Notes: generated by a model from the letters alone, not told the origin. Counted from the first letter of the stretch, positions 36,770 to 48,594 are shown. The stretch: DNA of 64,000 bases from Paguma larvata (GCA_030068075.1 CM057841.1:51191030-51255029); one strand, 5' to 3'. Translations and numbers: made by a program.

Positions 36770-37104
36770 TATTTCTTGTGCCCACATCTTATGCCTTAAC
36801 ATTCTCTCTCTATTTCTCCCCCATCTTACCTTTCTCCCCTATTCCACATACATGGTTGAAAAGAAGAACAAGATTTACTTTTGGCCGACACAAAAGTTTC
36901 CCACCATTACTGATGTCAGGTTGTTACTGCCAAATGAATGTGGGGCTCTCCTTGGCCATATCCAAGGACATTTGCAAGAGATAAAGCAAAGAAGGGCTTG
37001 CATTCCTAGTCCCAGCCCTGGATTGCCCTCTGACCTTGTGGGTCCTCTCTGACCTTTGCTCTTTGTTCTCCAAACTTCTGTTTACTGCTATTTCCTGCAT
37101 TCAA

Positions 37105-37205
37105 TACACGGTCACTGAGATCTAAGCAGTGGGCTCAATGCTTTGGATATAGAGGGGAATAAGATGTGGTCTCCTTAAGGAGTTGACATCTGGTGGGAGA
37201 TACAG
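37105..37205 (-). mobile_element. L2 3' end, antisense
   Basis: gtgggctcaatgctttggat and aaggagttgacatctggtgg. Confidence 0.55.
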
Positions 37206-37211
37206 TAAGAA

Positions 37212-37443
37212 AGATTTTTTCTTTTTGAATTTTTTTAATGTTTTATTTATTTTTGAGAGAGAGAGAGAGACAGAGCACAAGCCCGGGAGGGGCAGAGACA
37301 GAGGGAGCCCTTAGAATCCAAAGCGGGTTCCAGGCTCTGAGCTGTCAGCACAGAGCCCGATGTGGGGCTCGAACCCACGAACCGTGGGATCATGACCTGA
37401 GCCAAAGTTGGACACCCAACCAACTGAGCCACCCACGTGCCCC
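37212..37443 (-). mobile_element. CAN-SINE, antisense
   Basis: TTTTTTAATGTTTTATTTATTTTTGAGAG start on the + strand and head complement ending in cacgtgcccc. Near-repeats of taaga(aa)gattttt flank it. Confidence 0.93.
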
Positions 37444-37458
37444 TAAGAGATTTTTTTT

Positions 37459-37530
37459 TTAAGGAGGAGAGAGAGAGGTGAAGGAGGAAGAGAAAGGAGG
37501 AGGAGATGGGGGAGGGGAGGGGAGGAGAAT
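37459..37530. repeat. GA/GGA-rich low-complexity tract
   Basis: Purine-only stretch directly after an antisense CAN-SINE, ending in a G-rich run (gggggaggggaggggagg). Confidence 0.9.
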
Positions 37531-37669
37531 CACAGCACAGAGTAAAAGATGGTTGGGTAGTGAGGTGAGTTTGGGGGCAAAGCAGGAGACATTTACCCTT
37601 CTCAGGATCTCCAGGAGGGCTCCCCACCAGTGGTGGCTTTGGAGGGCATTGGGGGTTGGGGGGTGGAGC

Positions 37670-37835
37670 TTGTTTATTGAGCACCTGCTCTGGGTCACCC
37701 CTGGGGAATCCCATCACTTATGTTGCCTCCTTTGCGCCACACTTGACCTCTTGAGGTGGACGTTATCATCCCTGACTTAAATCAGGGAATCGGAAGCTCA
37801 GCCAGGTTAGGTGGCGGCTCCAGGACGGAACTGGG
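37670..37835 (-). mobile_element. MIR, antisense
   Basis: ttattgagcacctgctctgg, ttgaggtggacgttatcat, gaagctcagccaggttagg. Confidence 0.75.
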
Positions 37836-37939
37836 TGTGGGGTCTAGCTTGTCCACAGCCTCTGATGTGTCTCGTTTCTGTCTGATTGTGCTGATGGTCA
37901 AGAACTAAGAACTCTGGCTTAGTGGCAACAGGGCAGTCA

Positions 37940-38140
37940 CTTCCGGTGGCTAGTGCTTAGCCTCTCTCGTTAGCCTCAGCTTCCAGTTACCAGCAGGATA
38001 ACCTTGAGGAAGGTCACTGATCTCTCTCTCGGAGCCTCCACTTCTGAGCCTGTCTTCACGATGGGAATATGATGTTGGGAGGGTAAAATGAGCCGTATGA
38101 AGTGCCCGCGGTGCTAGCCGAAGAGTAACTAGCCAGGAAG
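37940..38140 (+). mobile_element. MIR, sense
   Basis: gataaccttgaggaaggtc, gatgggaatatgatgttggg, aatgagccgtatgaagtgc. Confidence 0.7.
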
Positions 38141-38189
38141 ACACGTTCCCCTACCTTCTCTCCTTTGAGCCCTTCACACCCACCACCGT

Positions 38190-38405
38190 CCTAGAAGCCA
38201 GGTATCGCGGGTTCAGGTCTTGCCGCTGGTATTGCTGTATGACTTCGGACGTTTCCGTAGCTGCTCTGGGCCTCGGATCTTTTATCTAGGAAATGAGGAT
38301 GAAATAGTACCCACCTCATGGAGGCCGTGGACCGAACGAGCTGTGTTTGTGACCCTGCCTGGGCTCACAGCAAACTCATTGCAGGTGAGGCTGAATAAAT
38401 GAACC
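38190..38405 (+). mobile_element. MIR, sense
   Basis: gctgtatgacttcggacgtt, aaatgaggatgaaatagtac. Two MIRs in the same orientation lie within about 500 bp. Confidence 0.75.
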
Positions 38406-38933
38406 TACACTCTTTATCCCTCTGCTCCACTGCGTCTCCACTGAGGGCCTCCGACATGAGCCCAGGCCAGTAGGAGCAGTGAAAAATGTTGAAATATTCG
38501 CTCTTGCGGTTGGCTGATGGGCAGAGCTGTGAATGGCTTGCAAAACCTGGATGCTCGGCAGCAGAGCTGAGGCCCGGGGAGCAGCGAGGCTGAACTTCTC
38601 CAAGCCTCCAGAACTTCAGGCACTGCTAATGGGGATGGGCAATTATTTTCTCTTCTTGCACCTCTGACTCACAGAAGACTGTGTTAGTCATGCTTGATCT
38701 ATAGGATCCCACATCCTAAACCCACGGGCTGTGATGTCAACCCCAACTCGGAACAGAGGGTTGTCGTGATGCCATCATTGACCCAATTGGTAGAAGGGAA
38801 ACTTCACAGAGCACTAGACCTCAGCAAGGGCTGCGCATTAGAATTATATATACTATACATAATATGCTTCATACTATAAATAAATATTAATAATAAGGCT
38901 CCACTTGGTTTTAAATAAAATATCTCATATTAA

Positions 38934-39135
38934 AGGGAGACCCTGGGTGGCTCAGTCCATTGAGCATCTGACTTAGGCTCAGGTCACGATCTCACAGTTC
39001 ATGAGTTTGAGCCCCGCACTGGGCTTTCTACTCTCAGGGCAGAGCCTGCGTCGAAGCTTCTGTCCCCCTCTCTCGCCGCCCCTCTCTCCCTCAACTCTCT
39101 CTGTCAAAAATAAATGAACTTAAGAAAAAAAATCC
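38934..39135 (+). mobile_element. CAN-SINE, sense, with target-site duplication
   Basis: The head is ccctgggtggctcagtcc and the tail is AAAAATAAATGAAC plus an A-run. The duplication catattaa is at 38926-38933 and 39136-39143. Confidence 0.94.
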
Positions 39136-39214
39136 CATATTAATACATTCTGAGCATTAAGGGGGCCTTAGCAGTAAATTATGTGGACCAGAGTATGTGC
39201 TTTTAAGGAGCGTA

Positions 39215-39395
39215 CATATTGGTGGTTCTCTATGTGAGCTGAATTAGAATCTTCCGAAAGACTTGTTAAAACTCAGATGCTCAGGCTCCACCCCCAGAGT
39301 TTCTGCTTCTGTAGGTCCAGGATGGAGCCTTCTAGCAAGACCCCAGATGATGCGGGTGCCCCTGGTTACCGCACCACATAGTGAGAAGCACTGAC
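39215..39395 (+). mobile_element. MER5A-like hAT element
   Basis: ggtggttctctatgtgagct, aggctccacccccagagttt and the closing agtgagaagcactgacc are MER5A landmarks. Confidence 0.8.
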
Positions 39396-40157
39396 CTATA
39401 TAATAAATAAAAGTGGGAAATAAAGATATTATCTACCAAGTCTTCCCTGGAATGCATCTCCTGCTCTTTCAGAGTAAAAAGGAGTTTCCCCACTTGCATC
39501 TTGAGCAATCGAGTCTTCCTTTTCTCTCCTCCTTCAGCCCTGTGCCGCTGAAGCTTCCTTGCTCTGGAAATTCTGTGCACATGTACGTTAACGGGAGTGT
39601 CTTGTGCAGTTCAACAGGTTTGCGGTGGCAAACAAGAAAAAGAAACCTGATTTTTAGAGCCTCCTCAGGGAGAACACAGAATGTTCTCTGCTGCCTTTGA
39701 TGGCGGGTCACATGGATCAGCCCCCACAGCCACCGCTGGATTCGAATTTTCTCTCCTTGTAACAATCGAGTCAACTGAACTGTTGAAGGGGCAAATGACA
39801 GCACTGATCTGCAACCAATGTTTCTAAGCCTGTGTCTGAATCCCAATGTGGGAATTTGTATTGTCAGAGGAGAAGTGTAAGGCCAGCCCCAGTAGCCAAC
39901 GTCCTAGATGTTGTGATGACGCTCAGTTTTCTCTCTTGGGCTAAGTGCCTCCATGCACTGATGAAGATGAAAAGATAAATTCCAAAATTCTTTGGAAGAA
40001 AACAATCTTGCCTCACCATTTACCCTAGGACTCTTCGTGGTACTCGCAAGCTCGTTTCGTTAATTCTCTTCCATTCTTTGACAATATAAATGGTCTGTGG
40101 TTTGCATGAGCTGATTAAAGGGAAAACAACTTTTGGAAGAGATAAACGTAATCCTAT

Positions 40158-40177
40158 TTTTTTAAAGTTTATTTATC

Positions 40178-40213
<36 letters not shown>

Positions 40214-40398
40214 GACAGAGAGAGAGAGAGGACACACATGTGCAAACGCGGGAGAGGCAGAGAGAAAGAGGGAGAGAGAGAATCCCAAGCAGGCTCCATG
40301 CTGTCAGCACAGAGCCCAACCCCACGAACCAAGAGATCAGGATCCAAGCCGAAATCAAGAGTTAGATGCCCAACCGACGGAGGCACCCGGGCAGCCCA
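40158..40398 (-). mobile_element. CAN-SINE, antisense, with expanded GT/GA tract
   Basis: Antisense copy whose pyrimidine block has become a (TG)n-(AG)n compound repeat at about 40178-40232. Related flanks (aaacgtaatcctat / aaacgatcctgt) suggest a target-site duplication. Confidence 0.9.
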
Positions 40399-40784
40399 AA
40401 AACGATCCTGTTTTTCAAATGATCTCAGAAATGGTCAAGTTAGCAGTAGAAAAATTTCATTTGTTCACCAGATTTAGGGGAATGAGCAAACTTGCATTCA
40501 TTCTGGGAGGTGTCTTCAAACAGACTTTCTTTAGCAGCTGAAGAACTGGCCGGCGTGTGCTAGAAATCTTAGGACTCGAGAGGACAGAGGGCCCAAGTCT
40601 AGTTTCTTTTGGATCTCTTCTCTACTCCATATTTCCACTTTAGTACATGCCTCTGGTTTTTTGGACATTTGAAAAAACAGTGCACCCATGCAGTCTTATC
40701 CCAGTGGTTCAGTGTTTGAAATTGGTGTCTTCAGCCTACTGATTGTACTTTTAATTGTAAACTTATTTTATTAATACAGTTGCC

Positions 40785-40895
40785 TTTAGTAGAATGCAAG
40801 CTCCGAGATGACAGGGAGTGTATATTTGTTCACCTTTATCTTTCTAGCACCTCTCATAGTGTCTAACCCATCAGAGGTGCTTATTAAATAGCCCC
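40785..40895 (+). mobile_element. L2 3' end, sense
   Basis: gcaagctccgagatgacagg, ctttctagcacctctcatag and aggtgcttattaaatagcc. Confidence 0.75.
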
Positions 40896-40934
40896 AAATT
40901 ATTCACTGGCTGAATAACTCAGCGAAATAACAGA

Positions 40935-41105
40935 GGGGCTAAGATTCAAAGGATGACTAGGCATCAACCAGGAGAAAAAACAGGGTTTCCAGGCAGTGGA
41001 AACTGCATGTGCAAAGGTCCTGTGGTGATAAAAGGGGCGGTGCTTAGGAAAGACTAAGCATTTTTCCAAATGGCCAAAGCTAGAGTTTGGGTGGATGATG
41101 AGAAA
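40935..41105 (-). mobile_element. L2 fragment, antisense
   Basis: ggtttccaggcagtggaaac and gcatgtgcaaaggtcctgtg. Confidence 0.5.
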
Positions 41106-41304
41106 CAAGTCTGTGGAGGAAGAAGCTATTCATGTCATAGAGAAAGCTAGCCATTCTTTGTGTCTTACTTAGTTGGGTCTCTGATGCTGATTTCTGAGTC
41201 CCAGGGCACTGGCAGGATCATCTATCCTAAATTCCCATTGAAGTGGTAATCAGAATTGCAACCAAGCTCAGTCCTAATTCCAGAGCACTGATAGCTAAAA
41301 AGTG

Positions 41305-41400
41305 CCATTTATTGAGTACGGAGTATGTACCAGGCAGTGTACGAAGCCTTTTATATCGATGCATTCGTTCCTCCAATCACGCGTGTGCTGTGCCTGGCTT
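41305..41400 (-). mobile_element. MIR, antisense, short
   Basis: gccatttattgagtacggag and gtaccaggcagtgtacgaag. Confidence 0.65.
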
Positions 41401-41704
41401 TTCTGGAACAGGACCTTGCTTTGAACCACCAGTCTCTTGACAAGAGTCAGATTTCAGTGCCCCCGAACAGCTCCCTTGTAACTGCCGTCCCTGGATTTCT
41501 CCTTGCTGTGCTCTGCTTGAAGGAACCCCAGCAGCCCTGGAATTAGCATTGAGCTGGCTCAAATCTATTTGTTAACCCATATGAACCCGAGACAAAGCTA
41601 TCAAGAGAGTAGATCAATGCAGCCTTCCAGACTGAAGCCAAAGGTCCATGGTTTTCTCTAGGACTTCAGTTCCCGGTCAGCAACTCGAGTGCTTAGCTGG
41701 ACGG

Positions 41705-41920
41705 GTAAGAAGACTAATAGCACAGTGGCTTTGGAGGCAGGGAGACCTAAGTTTGATCCCAGCCTTATCACTTACAAGCCATATTGCCTTGGACAAGTTC
41801 CTTTCCCTGTCTGAACCCCACTTTCAGGCCTAAGAGGGGAATAAAAGTATTTACTCTAAAAGCGGTTTGAGGATTCAACGAAGCCCATAAGCACAGTGCC
41901 TGGCATACGGGGAGACAAAG
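41705..41920 (+). mobile_element. MIR, sense, nearly full length
   Basis: agtggctttggaggcaggg, attgccttggacaagttcc, tttgaggattcaacgaagcc, gcacagtgcctggcatacg. Confidence 0.9.
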
Positions 41921-42144
41921 GGACCCTCAGCTGCCGTGCTTGCTGTATCGCTAGCCACAGGGAAGAGAGGCAGGGGCTTGCTGTGGAATTCTTACGCTCT
42001 AGAGAGAAAGGAAAAGCAATTAAAAACAAGTACATGCAGATCTCCATTTGCTGCTGGTGCTGGGAGGACGGATTGTCTTGTTCATTTCATGTTCTGGGTC
42101 TGCAGGTAAATTGCAAAATCCTTTTTATTGAAAATTCATTCCGT

Positions 42145-42265
42145 CTTCCTCAAATGTTTATTGAGTCCGTGCTATTTGCTAGACACGTGGGAGAAACGAG
42201 GATAAATTCAATGTACTCGCCTTGGGAGTTGGAGAAGGGAGAGTACAGAATCGCTCTAAGTGTGG
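42145..42265 (-). mobile_element. L2 3' end, antisense
   Basis: caaatgtttattgagtccgt and gctatttgctagacacgtgg. Confidence 0.6.
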
Positions 42266-42429
42266 GGGGAAGCACATACTCTGCTTAAATACAGAATGCG
42301 GAGTATTATTTACTTTATATCAATGAGGATCTTGGGAGGGCCTCTCGTTGCCTCCGTGAATTAATAGAGAGCTCAAGCCGAGGTGGGGGGTGGGGGGGGA
42401 TACAAACAGATGTCCAGTGAATTTGGCTT

Positions 42430-42745
42430 TCCACGCATTATTATTTACATAATAATATGTTATCATATAATATTGTATATAATACTTGCCGGTTATGCTA
42501 ATTAGACTACGTATATATTATATGACTATATAATACTATTTTATTATTATACTAATATTTTACAGATAGAATATTAAATGCTAAATATTACTATTTATGT
42601 GTGTATATGTTTATATAATACTGACTATACATACACATATACTAATTATATATCATTCTAATTATACATACTCTATAATACTTATATCGCTACTTTTTAC
42701 ACTATATAAAATACTCATATGTAGTCTATAAATATATAAGTAACC
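42430..42745. repeat. AT-rich region with ATA/TATT motifs
   Basis: About 310 bp with very low GC and many short inverted TATA/ATAT motifs. No gene or named repeat is visible. It lies just upstream of a CAN-SINE. Confidence 0.9.
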
Positions 42746-42807
42746 CAGTTACTTATACCATCTCAGTTTGCCACCACAGGTATCTTTTTCTTTAAAATAG
42801 AAATGGT

Positions 42808-43030
42808 ACAGCACCTGGGTGGCTCAGTCAGTTAAGCATCCGACTTCGGCTCAGGTCATGATCTCGCAGTTGGTGAGTTCAAGCCCCGCTTCAGGCTCTG
42901 TGCTGACAGCTCAGAGCCTGGAGCCTGCTTCAGATTCTGTGTCTCCCTCTCTCTCAGCCCCTCCCCAGCTTGCGCTCTGTCTCTCTCCCTCTCTCAAAAA
43001 ATGAATAAACACCAAAAAAAATTTTTAAAT
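42808..43030 (+). mobile_element. CAN-SINE, sense
   Basis: A well-preserved felid-type copy: gcacctgggtggctcagt, then gctgacagctcagagcctgg and CTCTCTCAAAAAATGAATAAAC, with an A-rich tail. Confidence 0.95.
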
Positions 43031-43179
43031 GAAGAATAAAAAGGAAGTGGTCACGTTCTGCTCGGCTGAGATACTAGATGCGTTAATTCAATCTGTGCTT
43101 TTCTCCTCTCTGGGATGCTAAAGGACCCGGCAGTCTGCAAACTGATGGGGGACTTCCCTGTGACATCACATTCCTGTAG

Positions 43180-43560
43180 TTTGTCATGCATCCATTCAGC
43201 AAGTGTTACCAAACACCTGTTGTGTGCCAGGTTCTGCCCTGGGCAGTGCCCTCGGTACTAGGGTACCGAGCCGGATATACAGCATGGTCCCTGGCCTCGT
43301 GGGGCTCACGGATGGATCACTCAGCAGCCACAGAAGGCCATGGTGGCTGGTGTCCCGGAGCAAGGAACCACAGGTCTCTGGAAACACATAAGAGGCAAGA
43401 AGGGAAGGGGAAGGCACGTGCCTGGGAGGATTTCTAGAAGAGGAGGTGCCTGGGGGAGGGGATGGGGGAGGGCTGTGGTCTGAAGAAGAAAGTGGAGGAA
43501 CAGGCCTGACAGAGAGGGAACAGCCTGTGAGAAACTAGTCGATGCTAAAATAGCATGATA
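43180..43560 (-). mobile_element. L2 fragment, antisense
   Basis: catccattcagcaagtgtta, tgttgtgtgccaggttctg, ggtccctggcctcgtggggc, then purine-rich L2-like sequence. Confidence 0.65.
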
Positions 43561-43659
43561 CATTCAGGAGGGCAGGATCGCAGATTTGCTCCCCCTGCTG
43601 ACGTAATAATAATAGCAAGAAAAATGATGATAGTATTTGAAGTAGCAGCGATAGCAAAA

Positions 43660-43810
43660 ACTGAGCATCCACGAAGCCCTGGGACGCGTTATGTCAAATA
43701 GTCCCACAAAAACCTTACATAGAGCCTTACACTCTGCGTTTTAAGAGGAATGACCGGAAGGATTGAGAATGATGGTCCTCAGGGTTCCTCAGCTGGTGAG
43801 TGGGGCAGAT
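43660..43810 (-). mobile_element. MIR, antisense
   Basis: ctgagcatccacgaagccct and ggttcctcagctggtgagtg. Confidence 0.6.
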
Positions 43811-44404
43811 CAAGTCTGCCATCTTCCTCTGCTGGCCTGGGACCAGGTGCCTAACTTCTGGAAACCTCAGGCTCCTCCTCAGCAAAATTAGGTGAAAGGT
43901 TCATTCTGAGAACACCATGGAAGGAGGCCCACACAGCACCAGGCTCAGCGAATGGCAGTCGGTGGTGGATTGAGTGCCGTGTCTTGTGAGGGAGCAGAGA
44001 CTGGAAGACTGGAGGGAAACCATGTTAGTGAGGTGGACCTGGTCACCTGCCAGAGGGCCGGCCTGTGGGAGAAACCGAAGGCGGTGCTTTTCTTTCTGAA
44101 AGCCGTGATAGGCATTGGGAAGCTTTGAGACAAGTGGTGAGATGCTCAATGCTGAGTTAGAGAAAATCACTCTGTCCACAGCGTGAGGTACACGTGGAAA
44201 CAGCCAGAAGGGTGTTGTCATCTTTCGGGTGAGGAAGTTCAACAACTCAGATGAAGAAGGGATAGTCACAAAGCCGTGGAGTGGAAACAGTACACTAATT
44301 GGATGTGAGGGCGAAGGAGGAAGGAGAGCCGGCTGACCGCCGATTCCTCACGTTAGCCCAGGGATAAGCAAATGGTACAATCGTATCCACTGAGGCAGGA
44401 GAGG

Positions 44405-44820
44405 CAGTGAGAGGAATCTTATTGGTTGAACGATGCCCCGCCCCAACTGACAGGTTGAAGTCCTAAGCGCCACTATCTCAGAATGTGCCCTTATTTGCCA
44501 GTAGGGTCCTTACAGAGAGAATCAAGTTTAAATGACGGTAGGTCCTAATCTGATATGACTGGTGTCCCTATAAGAAGGGGAAGTTTGGATGCAGGTTGGC
44601 GTAGGGGGAAGACCACGTGAAGAGAGCCACTTACAAGCTGAGCAGAGAGAGCTGGATCAAACCCTTCACTCATAGTCACTGGAAGGACCCTGCCCCTCCC
44701 TGTGCCTTGATTTTGGGCTTTCTGACCTCTACAGCTGTGAAGCAGATTTGTTGGTTGAGCCACCCAGTTTGTGGTATTTGGTTACCACAGCAACCGGCAC
44801 ACCAATACAAGGAGTAACTC
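44405..44820 (+). mobile_element. MaLR/ERV-derived LTR-like element
   Basis: Blocks ggttgaacgatgccccgcc, tctcagaatgtgcccttatt, tgatatgactggtgtcccta, gaagaccacgtgaagag, ttgggctttctgacctctac and ccacccagtttgtggtattt occur in the order of a common mammalian LTR related to the one at 16066-16460. It ends cacaccaatacaagg. Confidence 0.7.
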
Positions 44821-45411
44821 ATTTGGAGATGGCCAAGGGTTACGTCTTGGATGAGCTGAATTCGATGTGGTTTTGGATAGCCAGGGGGAGACAGCCAGCA
44901 AAGTGGTCATTCGATACACAAATCTAAGGCTCGGTGGGGGGCGGGGGCATAGAGATTAGGGTGTACCATTCATTCCTGGTACTCCCACACCCAGCCACAG
45001 CACGGTGTGACCAGTACGTAATAGGAATTTGGAAAAGTAGTTGCGTGAATAAAAGTCATGTTGGCCTAAGGGTGGCAGGCAGGAGGGACCATGCAGATAT
45101 TGGCACTAGTTCTAATCTCCCATCCCGGCACGAACGAGGTTAACTCAAGCCCTGTCGAGCTTTAGAAGATTGTTGCATTGGTTGTTGGTATTTCCACTCA
45201 CCAAGAAGGATAGGCCCTCCTTTGTTCTCTAAAATCAAATGATAAAAAAAAATTAACCAAATATCAAAGTTATTCTTAGAACAGAGAACGAAAGCCTGTC
45301 TGGAGTCGTAGGTTCATGCGCATGTCCTGGGATGCTGACCTCCAAGTCACTAACAGGACTATTTTCGGCAGCGGCTTCAAAATCTGCTTAGCTTAAAATG
45401 TCAAAATAAGT

Positions 45412-45595
45412 AGACAGCATGGCATTATAGGAAATGGCAATAACTAGAAGTTAGGAGACCTTGCTCTGAATCGCAGATCTGCCTCTGAAGAGCTGAGTCA
45501 CCTTAACCTTTCTGAGTCACCTCTCCCTCATCTGTAAAACAATGATGGGGTGGGGATAATGGGATGATCTTCCCAGCTCTGACATTCTGCGCGTC
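45412..45595 (+). mobile_element. MIR, sense
   Basis: gacagcatggcattatagga, gagtcaccttaacctttctg, cctcatctgtaaaacaatg. Confidence 0.85.
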
Positions 45596-46024
45596 TCTCA
45601 ATGTTGCCTTTCATTGCGAATGTTGGGAAGAAAAAAACATTTCCAGAAATAGACCTGCCAACCTGATTTAGTCCACCGACATGAAGACACGTAATGAAGG
45701 GTTAGGCAGAAGTTACATTTCCCAGGTGACTTTGGTAGAATAATTTCAGCCTCCTGAAGATGGCAGGTGGAAAGTTCGAAAGAGTACAGTTTTGGAATGC
45801 ACCCTGAATTACCAGCAAACTGGGTTTGACTGGAAGGTTTCTGAAATGCGTGATCACAGGATTTTGTCAATTGACTTACATTTCTGACCATATTGAAAAA
45901 GGATATGGAAAAACCACCCATTCCTAACTACGTTTGTAATTTCTCTTAGACCATTCTATATTTAAACCTCGTGCACTGGGCTTTTCCTTATATGCCTGAC
46001 ATCTCAGCCATTCGGGAGTATTGA

Positions 46025-46150
46025 TGATTAAGGTTTATTGAGGACCTCGTTTTAAGTGTCATGTTTTATGCCAGGTGCTTGGCCCGTGTTACATATCGCC
46101 TCATTTAACACTCCCTGTAGCAGATGCTGTCACCCTATCTTCTCTGCACT
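46025..46150 (-). mobile_element. MIR, antisense
   Basis: ggtttattgaggacctcgtt and cctcatttaacactccctgt. A further antisense MIR tail lies at about 46535-46625. Confidence 0.7.
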
Positions 46151-46924
46151 CAACACTGCTGAAGCTTGTTTACGTAGGGCTTCTGTCTGGCTGTGGGGGC
46201 ATGTGTGGCTTGAGGACAAGCCAAGCGTGCCTGGGAGTTACTGGTGGCAGTCAGGAAATTCGGGGGATGAATAATCCAGCCGCCTCGCCATATGGTTGGG
46301 ATACCTCTGAGGCATATTCTACACTTACTCCTGGAGCTCCTCAGAGGGACTGAGTTCCAGTTACCCCGGGCGGGGGCTGCCTTGACAGCACGCCCTTTAT
46401 TGACTGCCTTCGATTTCTGTCTTGATACTCTGGTAGTTCCTGTGGTCATATTCCAGATGAAGTACTTCCTCTCAAACTTTTGCCTCAGGGTCGGCTTCGG
46501 GCAGAATTCAAGCCAGAACAGCTCCCAAGGTCCCTATGGAGTAGGTACCATTACTGCGAATGTGTAGATGAGGAGCCTGGGTCTCAGTGTGGTTAAGTAA
46601 CAGTTGTTGAGTCGTGGTACCGTGGCTTTGCTGGCTTACCCTGACTTTCCTCTACACCGATAGTTACCAACCAAGGGAGACTTTGTCCCCCAGGGGACAT
46701 CGTGAGGTTTTTGGTGATCAGAACTGAGGGGAGCCATTGGCCCCTAGCAGGTGGAGGTGAGGGATGCTGTTTAAGCATCTTACAAAGCCCAATTCGGCCC
46801 CTGACAACAAAGACTAATCCAGCCGAAGAGAGGTCAGTAGTGGCCATTCTGCTCTACCCCCAGCGAGACTGGTTGTCGGATGGTGACTCTCCCGTGTGAC
46901 CTGTCCCTTGTGTTTCACTTCCAG

Positions 46925-47067
46925 GGCCAAGCTGTGGCTCAGCTGTGTTCCACTGTCCCCAACGTGACTGTCTTTGGAACAGCGTCTACTTTCAAGCACG
47001 AAGCCATCAAAGACTCCATGACCCACCTCTTTGACAGAAATGCAGACTATGTGCAAGAAGTGAAAAG
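46925..47067 (+). CDS. VAT1L: VAT1L exon 4: Rossmann nucleotide-binding region
   Basis: Forty-seven codons plus two bases (AG) of a split Arg codon. It begins GQAVAQLCSTVPNVTVFGT, completing the glycine-rich loop GGGVGQ, so the intron falls between Gly-Val and Gly-Gln. It continues FKHEAIKDSMTHLFDR and ends DYVQEVKR. In this superfamily the region after the second beta strand (FGTAS..KHEA) contacts the adenosine phosphate of NADPH. The acceptor is cttccag and the donor is aaaag|gtgaga. I recall Val in human where Met occurs here (codon 47018-47020), a conservative change. Confidence 0.96.
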
Positions 47068-47189
47068 GTGAGACGTGTGTTCTGGAGAGCTCCAGGGGGG
47101 GCTGGCTCTTCCGTCTCTTAAAAAAACAGTAGCGCTCATTTAGAGGAGGGCTGATGATCATAATAGTGATAGTAGTACGAGGAAACGTG

Positions 47190-47345
47190 TCGGGGGCTCA
47201 GTATTACTAGCCTTGTGCTGAACACTTCACACGTACGAGCTCACTGGATTCTCGCAAAACCCTAGTGGAACCGCCATCTGGAGAGGACGACATGAGGAGC
47301 AGTGTGGTTGAGTAACTAACTGGCCAAGCTGAGTTACGACCCGCA
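47190..47345 (-). mobile_element. MIR, antisense
   Basis: ccttgtgctgaacacttcac and gctcactggattctcgcaaa, about 120 bp after exon 4. Confidence 0.75.
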
Positions 47346-47978
47346 GTGCTAAATTATGACAGCTGCTATCACACGACCTTAACACAGAGAGGTTTATATC
47401 TCATTCATTCACGCACCAGACCAAGGACATGCGGGTTCCGACCTGGGTGTGACCGAGGGCCACCGAAGGACCAGAATGGTGACATCAGATTGGAGTTTGG
47501 AAGAGTCGCCGTTGGTGTTGTGCAGAGAAGGAAGGGAGGTGGGGCGGCTGCAGGCAGGGAGATCGCGTTGCTGGCGGCTGGCAGCCCCACGGCAGGGCAG
47601 GCTGGTTTATAACCGGACTCGTGCTCCACCTGTCATCCCGAAGCTATTGTCTATGGCCTTGTGCATGTCGACACAGGGAATCGGGTAGAAAAACCAGCTG
47701 CCTGGAGATGATTTGTGTGTCACCCCTCTGCTGCCCGGAATGAGAAGCTCAGGTCTCAGAGCCACTGCTCTGGTCTTTTCATTGCCCAGCGATAAGCTGT
47801 AAGACACAGAGGAATTCAGCCGTCCATCTAGCCTCATAATGAAGAAACAACTTTCTGCAAACGGAAGGACCAGAGGATGGGAGATCGGGTTACTCTGATA
47901 GATTGAGACCAGATTAGGTGACATTTGGGGAGTTTTTTGGAAAGGAGAGTCTTCTGAGGGTCTGGGGTTTCATTCGTT

Positions 47979-48200
47979 TTTAAAAAATATTTTTTTAATG
48001 TTTATTTATTTTTGAGAGAGAGAGAGAGACAGAGCATGAGCAGGCGAGGGACAGAAAGAGAGGGAGACACAGAATCAGAAGCAGGCTCCAGGCTCCGAGC
48101 TGTCAGGCATAGCCTGATGCGGGGCTCGAACTCGGGAATGGTGAGATCGTGACCTGAGCTGCAGTCGGCCGCCCAACCAACTAAGCCACCCAGGCGCCCC
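47979..48200 (-). mobile_element. CAN-SINE, antisense
   Basis: Poly-T/ATTTATTTTTGAGAG at the + strand left end and gccacccaggcgcccc at the right. It lies about 0.9 kb downstream of exon 4. Confidence 0.94.
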
Positions 48201-48594
48201 CTCGACCTGCCTTTCTAGCCGCCGAGTCAATGATCCATGCTGATGTCGGAGGAGCAGAAAGGGACAGCATCTGAGACCCACGTCCCTACCACCTTCTTTC
48301 AAATGCGACTTCCAATGATTCCTTATGTTTTTAAGCAGAGACCCTGGGATTCACTTAAAAATCACTGGGAAGCCACAGATAGGTCCGTGCTCTCTCCCAC
48401 CACCCCTGCCCTCCGGGAAGAATCCAAAAGAAGATGAAAGGAACAGGCACCCGCTGCCGGTCGCAGAACCAAGTAACTGCTTCGGCTTCACGGGAGGTGG
48501 GTGAATTACAGCTTTGTCTGTTACAGTGAGATTTCAGAACCAGCCTCCGTTTTCGACAGGAGGGAAACAGCTCAGCGCATTATGCGACACCCAC

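Larger units (their letters stand above)
13484..46924 (+). other. VAT1L: VAT1L intron 3 (33.4 kb)
   Basis: This is the largest intron in the window, 33,441 bp, with donor gtaagt and acceptor cacttccag. It contains nine CAN-SINEs, MIR and L2 fragments, three LTR-like segments, two DNA transposons with inverted ends, an L1 3' end, microsatellites and AT-rich islands, all listed separately. Several long reading frames occur but none resembles a known protein or has splice-site support. Stretches where I recognise nothing beyond low complexity: 14310-15600, 17560-18340, 22260-22950, 24160-25190, 28980-29330, 30210-31600, 33000-33650, 38410-38920, 39400-40130 and 44830-45400. Confidence 0.85.
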
